From Tanypteryx hageni (lineage: Eukaryota > Arthropoda > Insecta > Odonata > Petaluridae): DNA of 64,000 bases. Each line of letters opens with the position of its first letter. Position 1 is the first letter of the stretch. Positions 31,859 through 44,250 of this stretch are shown here, in pieces. The DNA lies in assembly GCA_028673005.1 (NCBI GenBank), contig CM054114.1, positions 129,724,470 through 129,788,469 of the forward strand. Direction: 5' to 3'. Position numbers and translations under genes: made by a program. A model generated the notes under the pieces. The model worked only from the letters and a program-made list of their open reading frames with translations, searched no databases and had not been told where the DNA came from.

Positions 31859-34800
31859 CTCCTTCCTGATTAAATCTTTTCCTTAGGTAGGAGAGAGGTC
31901 AGGATGTATCCTTAAAATAGGTCGCATTATAAATATAAATGCATCTGAAATGAAGAGGATACTAAACTATATTTTCAGTACATGATTTTTTAAACTAAGC
32001 AGCTACATTTATACCAACAGACCACCTTTGGTGTGACTACTTTTTGTCAATGTAAACCACTGCTTCTCAACTACTAATAACTAGAGTTACGCTGCACATG
32101 ATCAGATACCACTGGGGCATTTTCAGAAATCTCTTATTTCTATAAATTTTTAAATGAATTGTCAGTGGCCAGTATACATTGTCAGAAATTCTTATCCAAT
32201 GATTGAGTAATTACCCAAGAAGTGAATTCAATTTTCTTTAAATATGCAATGACATTCTTCCTTTATATATTTACATCGTAGAGTAACCATATTTTCCATT
32301 ATTGTATATTTACGTAAGAGATTACAAGTATAAATTCCGCTATCGACCAAACTTGTTTATAAGATGTGTACCAATTACCAACTAAAGCGTTGGCGAAATA
32401 ATGCTCTAAAAATCAAAATAAATATTTGATAAAAGGTGGCTCACGTAACATGCAATGCAGTTCTGATCATATTTATCCATTTACGTCTTATTGCGCTTGT
32501 TCATTCCCTTCCACTCGGACATCTATATCTCTCCGACTCGCCCTCTCCTCTACGGCCTGGAAATTCCTGTTATCTTCCTTTTCTCGCCTTTTATCTTCTT
32601 TAACCTAACTCCTCCCATTAACATCACTTTGTCTTTCCCTCCTTTTTCTCAGCATCTCTTTTTAATGTTCGGTTGCTCGCTTTTTATTATCTTCTCTACC
32701 TCTTAGTCCCTCGCAAGGAATTTTTTTTCAGAAAGAAATATTTCACAGTGGATTAATCACCTTAATCACTTGTGGCTTAATGTAAAGTTATTTTATACAT
32801 TTTTTAACTAATTAAAAATATCCTTTTTCTTCACCGCGAAAAATTGTTTAATTTTTTGGTGCTGATTTCATTTTAGTGTTCTCTTAGATCGTCGTAATCA
32901 AGATCCAGTGTGTGTCTTTGTGTGTAATTCTCGGTCTCCGACAAAGTCTTCTGAAAAGCTTCCAACTCATTTTTACAGCCTTTCGTTACCGGCTACACAG
33001 TAAGGGTACGTTAGATTTCCTTCCTAACTGATTCCAATTGTTTCCCTTTTCTCTTTTCTCATTATATTACATATAAATAAAGCCTTTATAGTCTTAAATT
33101 TATACTGACGTTCACGTCAGGTTAAAAAAATATTGTTTCATTTAAAGCGTCTATCAATGCATTGAAATGCGGTAGAGCGATTGATTGAGTTGTTATTACG
33201 ATGGATTTATTTATGAGAATATAAGATTGCATTTAATTAACAGCGATAAGAAATTTGAATTTCAAATCTCATGCTAGTCAAAACCAATAAAGCTATATAG
33301 TGGGGAACTTGAATATCCCGGAGTTGATAGTCATTCGTTGAGCAATATAAATGGCTGCAATCAATCATTTATATTTTAATTTACATCATGAGTGAGCAAT
33401 TTTAGTAAAACAGATAGGATTTTTTTGTATCAAATTGAAATATTTAATCTCTGAAGTTGATAAATCACCTCATTTCAGGCTGGACATGCTTAATTTAATT
33501 TTCATTTGGGTGCGACACAAACAAAAATGATAAGATACGAAAATGTCAGCAAAATTGACGAGCATGTGTGAAAACAAATCCTAGTTAAAAACAATCCAGT
33601 GTTTTCAGCTGTTTCAGTGGACATTCGATAAAGAAACCCAAAGCGACTCTAGAGAAGATTTATGCTGTTCAATGTCGCAATTTTTTTAGGTCATAATAAT
33701 TGAGCCAATATCTAGGAAAAACTACGCATGCAAGGGATAAATTTATGATAAATCATCATTAACGCGAAGCTAAAACAATTATTTTACGCGTAGTTTTTGA
33801 TATACATGCTCTAAGAATAGCACAGGTGTTGTGCGAATGTTAGTTGCCCTTAATTAAAAAGAATGTTTCAGTTTTATTATATTTAGTCATCTAAACATAA
33901 AACTAGAAGTCAAATCACGCGATAAAAGTGATATAACTCACTCTTGAAAATTTTTTAAATGGCACTCTTATGAAAACACTACAAGACCCGATATGACTTA
34001 CAAGTAGTTTTGGACATTTTTATATGGTATTATTAGACAAGCTATCATAATCGTCCCCGTCTGTGATGGGAATTGTATTCATGTGAATGAAACGGGGGGA
34101 AATTTCTCGAAACGTCGTATTCCGGGGTTTTCACCGAAGACATGACTTAAATGGCCGATTCAGGATGACATATGAACGCTCAATAATTTGTTTGAATGAA
34201 TGCACGGCATTTTTTTTACGTTACGTAAACGCAAGAACTAGGGCGGGTAAGATATATTAACTCGACGGATCAGCAAGGATATATAGGCGGAATTCTTTCC
34301 CAACCCTTGCAAAATACATTAACCTCCATTCTGCAAACATCAATGTCATGCGTAACGAGCCTTTCCCGAGTACGCCAGCGGAGAAAATCAGCGCCACCTA
34401 CGGGTATTTCGTGAAAAAGAGCCTATTTTTATCACTCCGCCTTAAGTAAAAAACAAGATGACGCACGGGGTAAAAAGACAGACGGAATTCTTCTCCTCCA
34501 AAACCGGGCAACGCATCAAGGAGGAGAATAAATCATTCTTTCAGTCAAACGTTCGGCCAATTTCACTTATGTGACGCAGATTTACATTGCCTCTCCAGGC
34601 TATCAACCATCCACACTACCCAGCAAATCCCACGATGTTGTGTTCGAAGCCGTTAATGCTCCCGCCCATTTCCCCCAGCTTCCCTTAACCCTTGAAGACC
34701 TTATTCTTCAAAGCCACGTGACTACCCTCACCCAACTCTTCCTTTTCTTTTTGCAGTTTTAACATTCTTCTTTATTTCTCCCATTATTTTTTCTCCTTCA

Positions 34801-34880
34801 GTCTCTTATTTTCCCATACTTTATCTAGCTCTTTCTTACCTCATTTGCTTTTCCTTTACTAATCTTTCGCTTTTTAGGCG
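31859..34880. other. Intergenic, nothing recognised
   Basis: Three kilobases of AT-rich sequence. 32490-32700 is pyrimidine-rich and 34080-34440 is somewhat GC-richer. CACTGCTTCTCAAC near 32056 resembles a hAT end but has no partner. No gene is supported. Confidence 0.5.
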
Positions 34881-34990
34881 CGTTTCGCTTCCAGTATGAG
34901 CTTTGGTCCGTCCGTCCGCATTTCCGCTCTTCTACGGAACGGACTTTCACGAAACTTGATATTAAGGACTTGGAGTCAAAGCGAATAAGA
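34881..34990 (+). repeat. R3: further carrier of the CGTCCGTC..GAAACTT module
   Basis: GGTCCGTCCGTCCGC is followed after about 30 bases by TTTCACGAAACTTGATAT, the same arrangement as in R1 and R2. The surrounding sequence does not align with either, and boundaries are not visible. Confidence 0.4.
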
Positions 34991-37450
34991 AAATCACATA
35001 AATGAATCACTTAATCCAGTCAGGGGTGCCACTTTACTGGTGGCAAAAAATAAACTTTCCGTCATATCTCGTAAAGTATTGGTGATATCAAAATAGTATT
35101 AAAATAAAACTTGCAGAAGTAGTAATGTAGAGTATTTCATTTCCTATACATTTTTATCGTTATTAAGAAAATCAAAGAAGAATATCATAATTCGAGTTGA
35201 ACTGAGAATTCCTTGTGTTTATATCGTTGCTTACATAAATAAACAATCTGAAGTTCAAAAACGTTTATATAATAATTTGCACGAAACGCAACCATTTGTA
35301 CACTTTCCTAACTTGTTTATTCTATCTCCTTCCTTTTAGTTTCCTCCTCGATCTTTTTGCACTCCATTTTTCTAATTCGTCTCCCTCTTCCTTTCGCCGT
35401 TTCCCCTTTCTCCTTCCCGTTTCCCTCTTTCTCCATCTATACGTTCCCCTAACTATCCACCGTATTTATCCCTCTCTTCTCATCTCTCACTCCTCTCTCC
35501 CTATAATGGCAATCTGACGAAACAGTTTGAGCGAATCAAAGTGAAAGCTGCAAACGCAGCGACAACGGTGCCAAACTACGCCAACAAAAAAGGATTTGTT
35601 TTCTATTTTCGTTAATTTTGTTTCCCCTCAATTGACGTGAATTTTTCTCCAAATTCATCTCTCCCCTCGCAATTTAAAATTTTAACATTATTACTTTCTC
35701 CATATACGTAGATAGGGGAAAGTATTCATGAAAATAATCGACATCGAGATTTCAATGGAAATACACGTTTTGAGGTCCCCTGAACACGTTTCGACCATTT
35801 TCTCGATTGTCTCTCTGTGTGTGTGTGTGTGTATGTGATAAATTTTTGTGGGTGCTCTAACTAAAAAACTATTAATCAGACCAACGCGAAATTTTATATT
35901 TAACATTTTTATAAAAGCAGAAGAACTGATTAGTTTTTGATAAAAATCAATCAACCGGGAGCGGGTATATTTATTATCATGTAACCTATTTGGTATCTTT
36001 AGAAATATTACAGATATGGAGAAAGTCATATGGTGGCCACATCAAATTTTTAGGTTTTAATGCATTGTAAAATCCATTGATTTACTTTCATTAGCTCTTA
36101 ATAAGTTCTTACATGACCTTTTACAAAGAACGTCTAGTAGTGAAAAAGACAATCATAGACATCCTAATCTAGGATTTGAACACGCACTTTTACTATTAGG
36201 TGGCATTATGTAAATATTAACATTTAAAAGGTTTATATAGCCTGTATTGTAGCGGAAATGAAATTGTGAAAATAAATACTTAAAATAGAGTTACTCAAAT
36301 TATCTTTTTACGCCCATTGGAGATACTTGAGAAAGTATTAATTTTTTCGTTTTGATTTTTAAGTATTGATTTGTCAAATATTTTAATGTTAAAAATTCAA
36401 CTTTTAGTACAGGAGGAAGGGTTAATCGTTAGAAGAGATGTCTGAATTTGGCCAAAGTGATGACGTCTCCCCATCCTTGCGTTCTCCCCGCATCACTCTT
36501 CTTCCCTCTTCCATTTCTTCTCATTTCTTTCTTCCATTCTCCTCTTCTTCTGATGGCCTTCCTTTTCGCTCATTTAGAAAGAAGCCTAGTCGCCTGTATT
36601 GCTTCTCTCCGACCTCTTGCCCGCCATCAATTCGAGGTCACGCGTCATTCCATAAAAGATATGTCTCTGTGTCTCCTCAGAAAAAATATGCGACGTGTTG
36701 TTTTTTTACCATTCTCGTCATCCATCATGTCAAACTGCCCCAAAATGTTTTTCCACATTCCGATTTTTTATGGAACTCCTACCTTAAGCGAGAAAGAAAT
36801 CTCCGACGCGCTTTTTTGCAGTCTTCGTATGAACGGCAGAAGCATCGATTGCGTAAAAGTTTGTTAGGAATACCGGTAACCTCAATCACTTATATGTTTA
36901 ATAAATCTCGTATGTTTATTTATCCAAAAAGGACCTATTTTTTCCGATCCAATATCAGTAAAATTTAATTTTTATTGCTCACAAAAAGCGACAAATTCGG
37001 AGACAGAGTCTAAAAAATGAAAAAATCTGCATAATCTTCTTTTGCAACAAATTTGTGAGTTATAAAAGTATTTGAATCGACTTTTCCAATGTTATACGTT
37101 GTAAATTCGACCAATTAACGAACATTTTACGAGATGGAATGAAAATAAAAGAAGTTTTTATGCACGGACACAATGCTGAACGCAAATTTCAACGTAAACA
37201 AGGAAGATAATTGTGAATTTTATCAATCAAGTTTATAATTATTCTCCTTCTCTACTTTGAACATTACAAACTGATAAAGTCGTTATAAATACCGCGTTTG
37301 ACTTAAGGCGGGCAGAAATAGCTGTTTAAAAATACCAATGTATGATAAGAGAGCGATTTAAGGCGACTTATGAACTATAATAATCGCGAATCAGTAATAA
37401 CATAAATTAATTCAACCGTTGAAGGCGTGATGTGGTGGAATAATTCCATA
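34991..37450. other. Intergenic, nothing recognised
   Basis: A (TG)n run lies at about 35814-35836, and pyrimidine-rich stretches at 35290-35510 and 36475-36560. A 176-codon open frame at 36438-36968 has no recognisable content and begins in the pyrimidine-rich stretch. Confidence 0.5.
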
Positions 37451-37527
37451 TTGATTAATAAATAAAAATCTTGTAATTTTCCACTATTTTACAGTGGAAA
37501 ATTACAAGATTTTTATTTATTAATCAA
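37451..37527. repeat. Perfect 35 bp hairpin with 7-base loop
   Basis: The left arm 37451-37485 and right arm 37493-37527 are exact reverse complements, separated by ATTTTAC. The arms begin TTGATTAATAAATAAAAA and end TTTTCCACT. It could be a foldback transposon core, a recent inverted duplication or a small-RNA hairpin precursor. Confidence 0.95.
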
Positions 37528-38164
37528 TTATTAATAAATTATTAATCAAATTACATAAATAAGTGCAAAAGGATAATCGGGGTAACATCATGAAAAACAT
37601 CACCGCAGTGAATTAATAAGTATGGTTGTAAGTAACAAGGATAATTCCGCGAGTTGAATTTTCTATTACTAGGACATTTAAATCCGATTTCACCTGTTTC
37701 AAAGCTGTACAGATTTCCGGCGTCTACCTATAATTTAAACCACTTCAAAAATTTATAAAATGATCATTTTTGGTAATACAACCTAGTTCCTTTTGTCGTG
37801 GCATAAATTCATCGACAATGCCTCAAAAAGTTACAGAGACGCATGGAATATCAGAAGAGTTCGGATTATAAAAGAACCTAATAGTGCAGAACGTAGACAT
37901 GAAAAATGGAGGAATTCGAAAAGCCTGCAGCTCAGTTTGTTCGCGGGTAGAATTGACCATATATTAGGTGAAAGATTGTGCTGTGAAAACATGACGCATG
38001 AAAAGAAGCCAAACATGATGATGACAGAATGACCTACATTCAAAGTTGGCATTTTTGATCCTTAGGTCGAAATTTCACGACATTATTGCACACTTGGTTA
38101 CTATCTCGTGCGAATCGCCGCGAATTTGTAACAAAATGAAACAAAATTCGCACGCCATTGATGT
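37528..38164. other. Intergenic, nothing recognised
   Basis: AT-rich sequence with no supported feature. Confidence 0.5.
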
Positions 38165-38168
38165 TTAA

Positions 38169-38741
38169 CCTTTAAACGGGCCAGCTTAATCTGTACCGTA
38201 ACCGGGCAAGTGGGATCAGATTTGACCCCATATATTTAAATAGTTATAAACTTAACTAAAGGAGTATGGATTATATTTTTAATTTATTAATAATGAAATG
38301 GTTAAGAAATATTGCTATTGCATAAAATTTTAAATATTATATTTGTTTATTGTCGATTTTGATAATTCATTTATTTCCTTACGAGGCAAATTTGAATATA
38401 ATCGATGAAAATAACTACAAAATACAATTACAATTTTTATGTAACATTTTTTACACACAATAATATATATATAATCTCCACAATTATACATGCATACTGT
38501 AGCTATTTAAAATTCTTACACTCATTACGTATAGTTAGTTAGTAGTGGGGTCAATAATGACCCCAATCCTACATTTATTATTTCTCTTGTTATATGAAAC
38601 AAATTATAATAATTTTCATTCACATAGAAGAAACTTAGTCGTAAATAAACACACAAAAACCGAGAAGTTGCATAAGGTAAAACTTTTCACAATAATTAGC
38701 AAAACAACCGAGTGGGGTCACCACGCTTGCCCGTTTAAAGG
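38169..38741. mobile_element. piggyBac-type MITE (573 bp), TTAA target site
   Basis: The terminal inverted repeats CCTTTAAACGGGCCAGC and CCTTTAAACGGGCAAGC are flanked by TTAA at 38165-38168 and 38742-38745. GGGGTCA / TGACCCC motifs lie near the right end, with GACCCC near the left. TTAA duplication and CC-starting ends are diagnostic of piggyBac-like elements. There is no transposase; it is AT-rich inside. Confidence 0.85.
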
Positions 38742-38745
38742 TTAA

Positions 38746-40200
38746 TTAGGACGTCCATCAGAATATTCTAATAGAGCCCATTTGAAGTAACTTTGGGTGC
38801 CCCATTCATTGCAGAAACGGGTGGCCATAAAAATATTTTCGGTTTCGAAATTTCAGGCACGGCCATCTTGTTTCGATCGCCAATCAATATTAAGCCTCCC
38901 CCCTCTCTCTCTCTCTACCTCGCGTTTGATGTAACTTAATGTCTCAACTTTCACCGAGTCGGCTTGCTCCATGCCGCCTTTACATCCCACTCGTCTGGGA
39001 TCAAGAACGTCGATCATTCGTTCTCTTTATAGGGTGGGGAGGGGAATAGAGTTGAAGCCAAAGCGCGCGCGGTATTTGTCCTTAATTGATGCGTGCGAAC
39101 GTTACATTAACATTCGAACGAAATTGAATTGTTTTAACTGCGCAGTTTTTTCCCAAAAAATGCGGAAAACATTATGCCAACATTTGGCATTTTTCGAGCG
39201 CGAGGATTTGTTTGTATTTGCTCTCGTTGTTGAACTGGGCAAAAGGACCCGAGTGATTCCGTATTTGTTAAAACGTGATTCTCTGATGATGGAAACAAAG
39301 GTCGAGAAAGTAGGTCGTCCATAGAGCCAGAATATATTCAATGAATTTATATGCTTCTCAGTCTGAAATCGATTGTGTCCTCTGTCTACAAGAAATAAAA
39401 CTGACCAAGATAATACGCAGTACTTGTCAACGAACATGTTAAAAAGGCCTCTCAATCTCTAATATTTGGAAACTTAAAAATTACTGCAAAAAGTAAAAAG
39501 TAAATAAATGGCCAATTTAGAATATATCTACATAGTAATAAATATAAAATTCTCAAATTATACATTTTCGGAGTCCTGGTGTACAGCGATGCGCTATATC
39601 AATATAATAATAGCCGAACCAGAATTATTATATGATGATTTTAGAAAATAGCTGCCATTAGTTAAAATGTGCGCTTTGCTAAGAAAATTATCAAAACTCA
39701 ATTACTTCAACATTTGTGAGATGGAAACTTTGTTTGCTGTGACATGCATAGTCATGACCTTTTCTTAGAATCTATTGTCGATGGCAGAAGACGACTGTTT
39801 TACTGCCGAAATGCGTATTATGTTTTCATAACTTTTTTATGACTATCAGATATACCTATTGTGTCAATACAGAAGTAATACATAGTACATTAGTGCCGCT
39901 ATTATCAAACTTTAAGTATTTCAAAAAAATGCGTGAAAATAATACGCAAAATTTTAAAACATATTATTCTTCTATTGTTTTTTTAGCAAAAAGAATGAAA
40001 AATGCAATTGATAGAGAACCTTTGCTATATATGTATATATATAATATCGGTGTATGTAGTTCAACAATCATAAATGCTGCCCCCCTCCATTTTCCTTCTC
40101 CTTACCTTCAAGAATTTTATTCAACGACACCCCGTGTGCCATTAAGACTCTAACCTTTAGTTTTACTAGAACGGTTTTTATAATGTTTTTAAAATTAGGA
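38746..40200. other. Intergenic with dispersed motif copy B
   Basis: 38860-39260 is GC-richer with no recognisable protein. At 39780-39835 lies motif copy B: GGCAG, then GACGACTG, then CTGCCGAAATGCGTAT, preceded by CTTAGAATCTATT as in copy C (50440). Confidence 0.45.
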
Positions 40201-41306
40201 ACGGTTTTTTTAAGTCAACCGTTCCCGAGCACGGTAGCGACAAACAATGTGTTCTTCTGCGTGTCCTCGCCGCAACCGCCCAAGAAATGGCTTTTACGTA
40301 ACGCTAACGATGCAGTAGCAACACCGTTTGAAAACCGATGTCATAAATAACTCGCACGACTATATATCTCTCTTGGTATGGGCGTGTTCGTTCGGAGGAG
40401 GTCATTCCAGAGTGTCGCTACCTGAAGCGGCCAATGGAACTCGTTATCCTTTCGGGTAGGAATCTAACGCCCTCTGGCGTCGGGAAAAATAATTACGTTT
40501 TAAAATATGTACTCAGCAGTTTGGTGGAAAAACTATGGAGGGTCTTAAATTTTCAATTTTCCTTTTCGCCTAATGGCTACCCGATGTGTACCGTAGAGAT
40601 CCTGATTGGTGCATCACAAATTATTATAAAAGGCGCTTTTCGCCACCTACTGCATTATTTAAAGTGAAGTTATTTCGCTTGTGTGAGAGAGACTTTTTTG
40701 TTTAAGTATTTATAAAACCTTTAATTTTCAACTATGGTGACCACTTTACTATTAATTATTTGTAACTATCACTCCGCCAAAATTCCGTCTAATTGAAAAT
40801 ATAATATAACATATATAAAACGAGTGAAAAACGATCTTTTCTGAATTTAACTTGTAAATGGGCCGAAAAGTGAAAACTCTAAACTTAATAGTTATGAACA
40901 TGGTACTATCTAAGTCTGCATTACAATTTAATCTTTGACCTTTATAGAGTCATGTTACATTCATACTCAAGTGAGCCGACTAATAAACTAATGCGTTTAT
41001 TTAAATGAAATTCACTGCGCTAAAATACCTAAGCAGGTAGGAATAAAGGAAATTATTGATATGTTGCACAACTCCAATGCAGAATTATTTCGAAACAACA
41101 TTAAAAGGAGGTAATCACTTACAAAAAATAGAACCTTAGCTGAAATAAATGGCTATTTATGAAGCTAGGTGCGAAATCATACTCATTATTTAAAATAATA
41201 GCAAATATACTATTTAAAAAGTTACATTTGGGCGCGTCTCAAGGTAGACAAACTATGCCTTTTCTTTATACATGAAAAGATTGGGAAAATCTGATTCCCT
41301 TTTCGG
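40201..41306. other. Intergenic, CG-richer start
   Basis: 40205-40480 is GC-richer with AACGCCCTCTGGCGTCGG. The rest is AT-rich and shows nothing I can support. Confidence 0.4.
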
Positions 41307-41366
41307 CTATAAAACAGCAGTCATAAGTGGTGATTCACCGATAGTAGACTGCATGTTGTTTTATAG
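41307..41366. repeat. Bulged hairpin with competing pairing
   Basis: CTATAAAACAGCAGTC (41307-41322) pairs with 41347-41366 except for a 4-base bulge, enclosing a small GGTG-ATT-CACC stem. An alternative stem pairs CCGATAGTAG (41338-41347) with CTGCTATCGG (41370-41379) at 9 of 10 positions. The two cannot form together. Confidence 0.5.
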
Positions 41367-41379
41367 ATGCTGCTATCGG

Positions 41380-42591
41380 AAATTCAACACTGATGACTAC
41401 CAATTTGCCGCTGCATTGTTATTCTGATTTTGTCAACTTTTTAAAATGGATTTGGAGAGATTTTGACAATTTAATTTCAACCATAAGACGAGTTCGATAA
41501 TTCTCATTCGAATTCATGATGCTAGTTGGAATATGAACAAACATCGTAGAGTTTTATCACCTCGGTTCAAGATGTCAACCGTGTGGAACTCAGAAAAAAA
41601 TTCCAAAAATTGTTGCTTCTCTCGGTATTTTAATGCCATTAGAAAAAATCTTTGTTTAATGTATGCTTTGATTAGGTAGGTAGTTTTATGCTTCTTTCTC
41701 TCAGGCGATCCGCATAGTGTAAGAGTACGAAGGATAACCCAAAGACGAGAAAAAGTAAACAGCATGGAGAGTCGAGATGAAACGCTAGCTATTTGGTCTC
41801 AGAAGGTTAACTAATTATGTCGCGGATATACAACATGCCGCTTTAACGCTCCCCGGCGCGTTCGGGTAAATTGCTTTATTGGAACCGGTTTTTTTAACTA
41901 CGGAGGGAAACGCAATTTAAAAAATAATTGAAGCTGGGGAAAAACAAGAAAATCAAGTATCTATAACGTCAACTTTAGGTGAGAAAATTGTTTTAATGAA
42001 GCACGAAAATGGATAGATTGTCTCGCCTCGCGTGTCGAGCCGCCGAGGTCTTATCTTCACCGGCAATTATGATCAAGGGTGGTCATGAGAAACGGAAAGC
42101 GGCAGGATTATGTTTCAATATCACGAAAGGAATGCCAAAGGAACTTCTTTTTATTAGGCGTCATACGTAAAAAACTACAGACAAAATTTCAACACGCGGA
42201 AGTCTATAATAAAAATTTTCAATAAATCAACGAAAATATGTGTTCCTATAAGTATTCGTCCGTGTTAAAAATTTGAAATACTCGATTTAATGTTGCTTCT
42301 GACATTGTTCAATTTATAGATGTTTCTCCAGACACAATTTTCACACAAAAGTCACTAACAAATTTTAATATACATTTTATAAAATAATATATAAAACATT
42401 GTCATGTTTGTCTCAAATGTATTTTATGTTTTGTTATGTTGTTCGTTGGAGAAAGTGCTACTGCCACATAAAATTAGTCTGGTTGATGTCCAATCTATAT
42501 TGCTTTTACATAGCTGTGTCCTGTTTAGACTCTATGTACGAATGGCTAACTGAAATATCACCAACTGCTGTCGTAGATGTTCTATAATTAT
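41380..42591. other. Intergenic, nothing recognised
   Basis: AT-rich sequence. AACCATAAGACGAGTTCGATA at 41480 resembles GCCATAAGGCGAGCTCGATA at 50562, so a decayed repeat family links both places. Confidence 0.45.
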
Positions 42592-44250
42592 TAGCCTACT
42601 TTTCGGAATGGTAATAGGCTTATTATAGTTTCTTCGTTTTGTCTGTTCGTCTGTCTGTCCATTAACTTTTTAACCAATAGACTGATTTTCATGACACTTC
42701 GTAGAAATCTCTTGCAACTGGGGCCGAGATTCTGAGGATAGTTTTTGTTGCGAATATTGAAAGTCCCGGGTTCGATTCCAGGAACTATCATTTTCATTTG
42801 ATTTACATGGTAAATCTGAAATCCATCGTTCAAGGAAAGTTTCTCTTGCACATTATAATATCTTAGAATTGTGATATCGGAGTGAGTTTTGCACTATTCT
42901 CTGAGGAAAGGAATGAATATTTTAATTTTTATCGTAGAATTTTGCTTATCGAATGTATTTCTTAGAATTTCGCGTAAATACTGGTGTTTTTGCAGTTTTT
43001 ATCACTCATCACGCGTTATTTTGCCACACAAATGGGCGTTATCAATTTAATATTCCATTCGAATTAGAGTTTTAGAACCGGGAATTCCAGTTCCGGTGAA
43101 TTTGCTCGATATTTATTATTCTCGATTCCCGGGAAATGCTCGTTTGAATTTTGTGCCGAGTCAAGCTTTTTCAGAATTGCCTTCATAGCTGTTTTTTTTA
43201 GATATTCCTCCGAATTTCAGTCCCAAATTTAAACTATCAATATTATTTTTGATGTTTTTGATTTTATGCATATTGTACCAATAGAATTTCTGATGAATAA
43301 TAAATATTTTTTCAGTGATTGCTATTTAATATCTGAGTTATTAGGAGTTTGAAATTAAGGATCAGGTTGCGTTTCTCGCTATTAATTCAATTTAAATTGA
43401 ACGCTAATACAATATCAAACTGGCATCTTCTCGCGCCCGTGAATGTCGTTAGTGAAAAAAGGTCCGATGGTTGTATGTCGCATGAATCTGAAACTAGGTG
43501 TCGAAGTAAACTACCTTCCCCTCCTAATCTTCTTCCTTCCCGCATCCTCCCTCCTCTAATTGACCAAATTTTCTACTTTGGCCAAGTGAATTTAGTATAT
43601 ATAAACTAGGGAGATGCCCGTCAAAACTCAACGGGAAAGTTTTTTATGAAATTTCGTGAATAGATAAATCAATGGTACCCAATAACACGAAACCGGCAAC
43701 ATTGCAAATCAGTTAGAATGCGTCAAAAATCTTGCGTTAAAAACTGGTATGTTGATCGATTCGACGTGTATTAAAGAATCGATGGCAGGAAAACAAACAT
43801 TCGTTCTTTTATGCGTTCGTATTTTTAAGCCTTGAACTTTTACAATGATTCTAAGTGATTTTAATACGCGAATGATTAATGTTCTACATACAAATGTCTT
43901 CCCTCTCGTATATAACGAAACGAATGTTGTTTACATTGGTTGCTATGAAAATCATTTCCCTCTCCTTTCTTCTCTCTCTCTCGTATTAAAAACATTCAAA
44001 GCACGCTTTCCCCCATAAGGAATGAAATGAAAATAGGAATTAGAGGTTTAACAATGTAATTGGTTGGCAACGCAACATCCCGTTAAAATGGCTAGATTTC
44101 TCCAAAATATGTGAATTAAACGATTAACATGGGGATATTTGAAAATCAAATTCCCGTTTCCCGGGGAAAAAATATCGCCGGGAACGCAAAACTCTAGTTC
44201 TAATGTATTTGTAATATTTTATAACGCTCAATTATGAAGTTTTGGAACAC
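42592..44250 (+). repeat. R1 dispersed repeat, interrupted copy
   Basis: It aligns with R1 at 11834-12435: the AGCCTA/TAGGCT hairpin, the TCTGTC run, the ATTTTCATGACACTT module and the B-box-like GGTTCGATTCC are all present. The match stops at 43064 and resumes at 44198 with TAATGTATTTGTAATATTTT, so 43065-44197 is a later insertion. Confidence 0.8.
43065..44197. mobile_element. 1.13 kb DNA transposon inserted in R1
   Basis: The ends are TAGAGTTTTAG and CTAGAGTTTTG (minus strand), each leading into a CCGGG-containing stretch. The flanks are TTCGAAT and TTCTAAT. Short inverted ends and a 7-8 bp duplication suggest a hAT-like element. No coding is seen. The insertion point is confirmed by the uninterrupted R1 copy. 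Confidence 0.75.

Noticed and set aside
36438..36968. 176-codon plus-strand open frame
   Set aside because: It starts in a pyrimidine-rich stretch, shows no domain, and overlaps a second open frame in another phase; probably chance.
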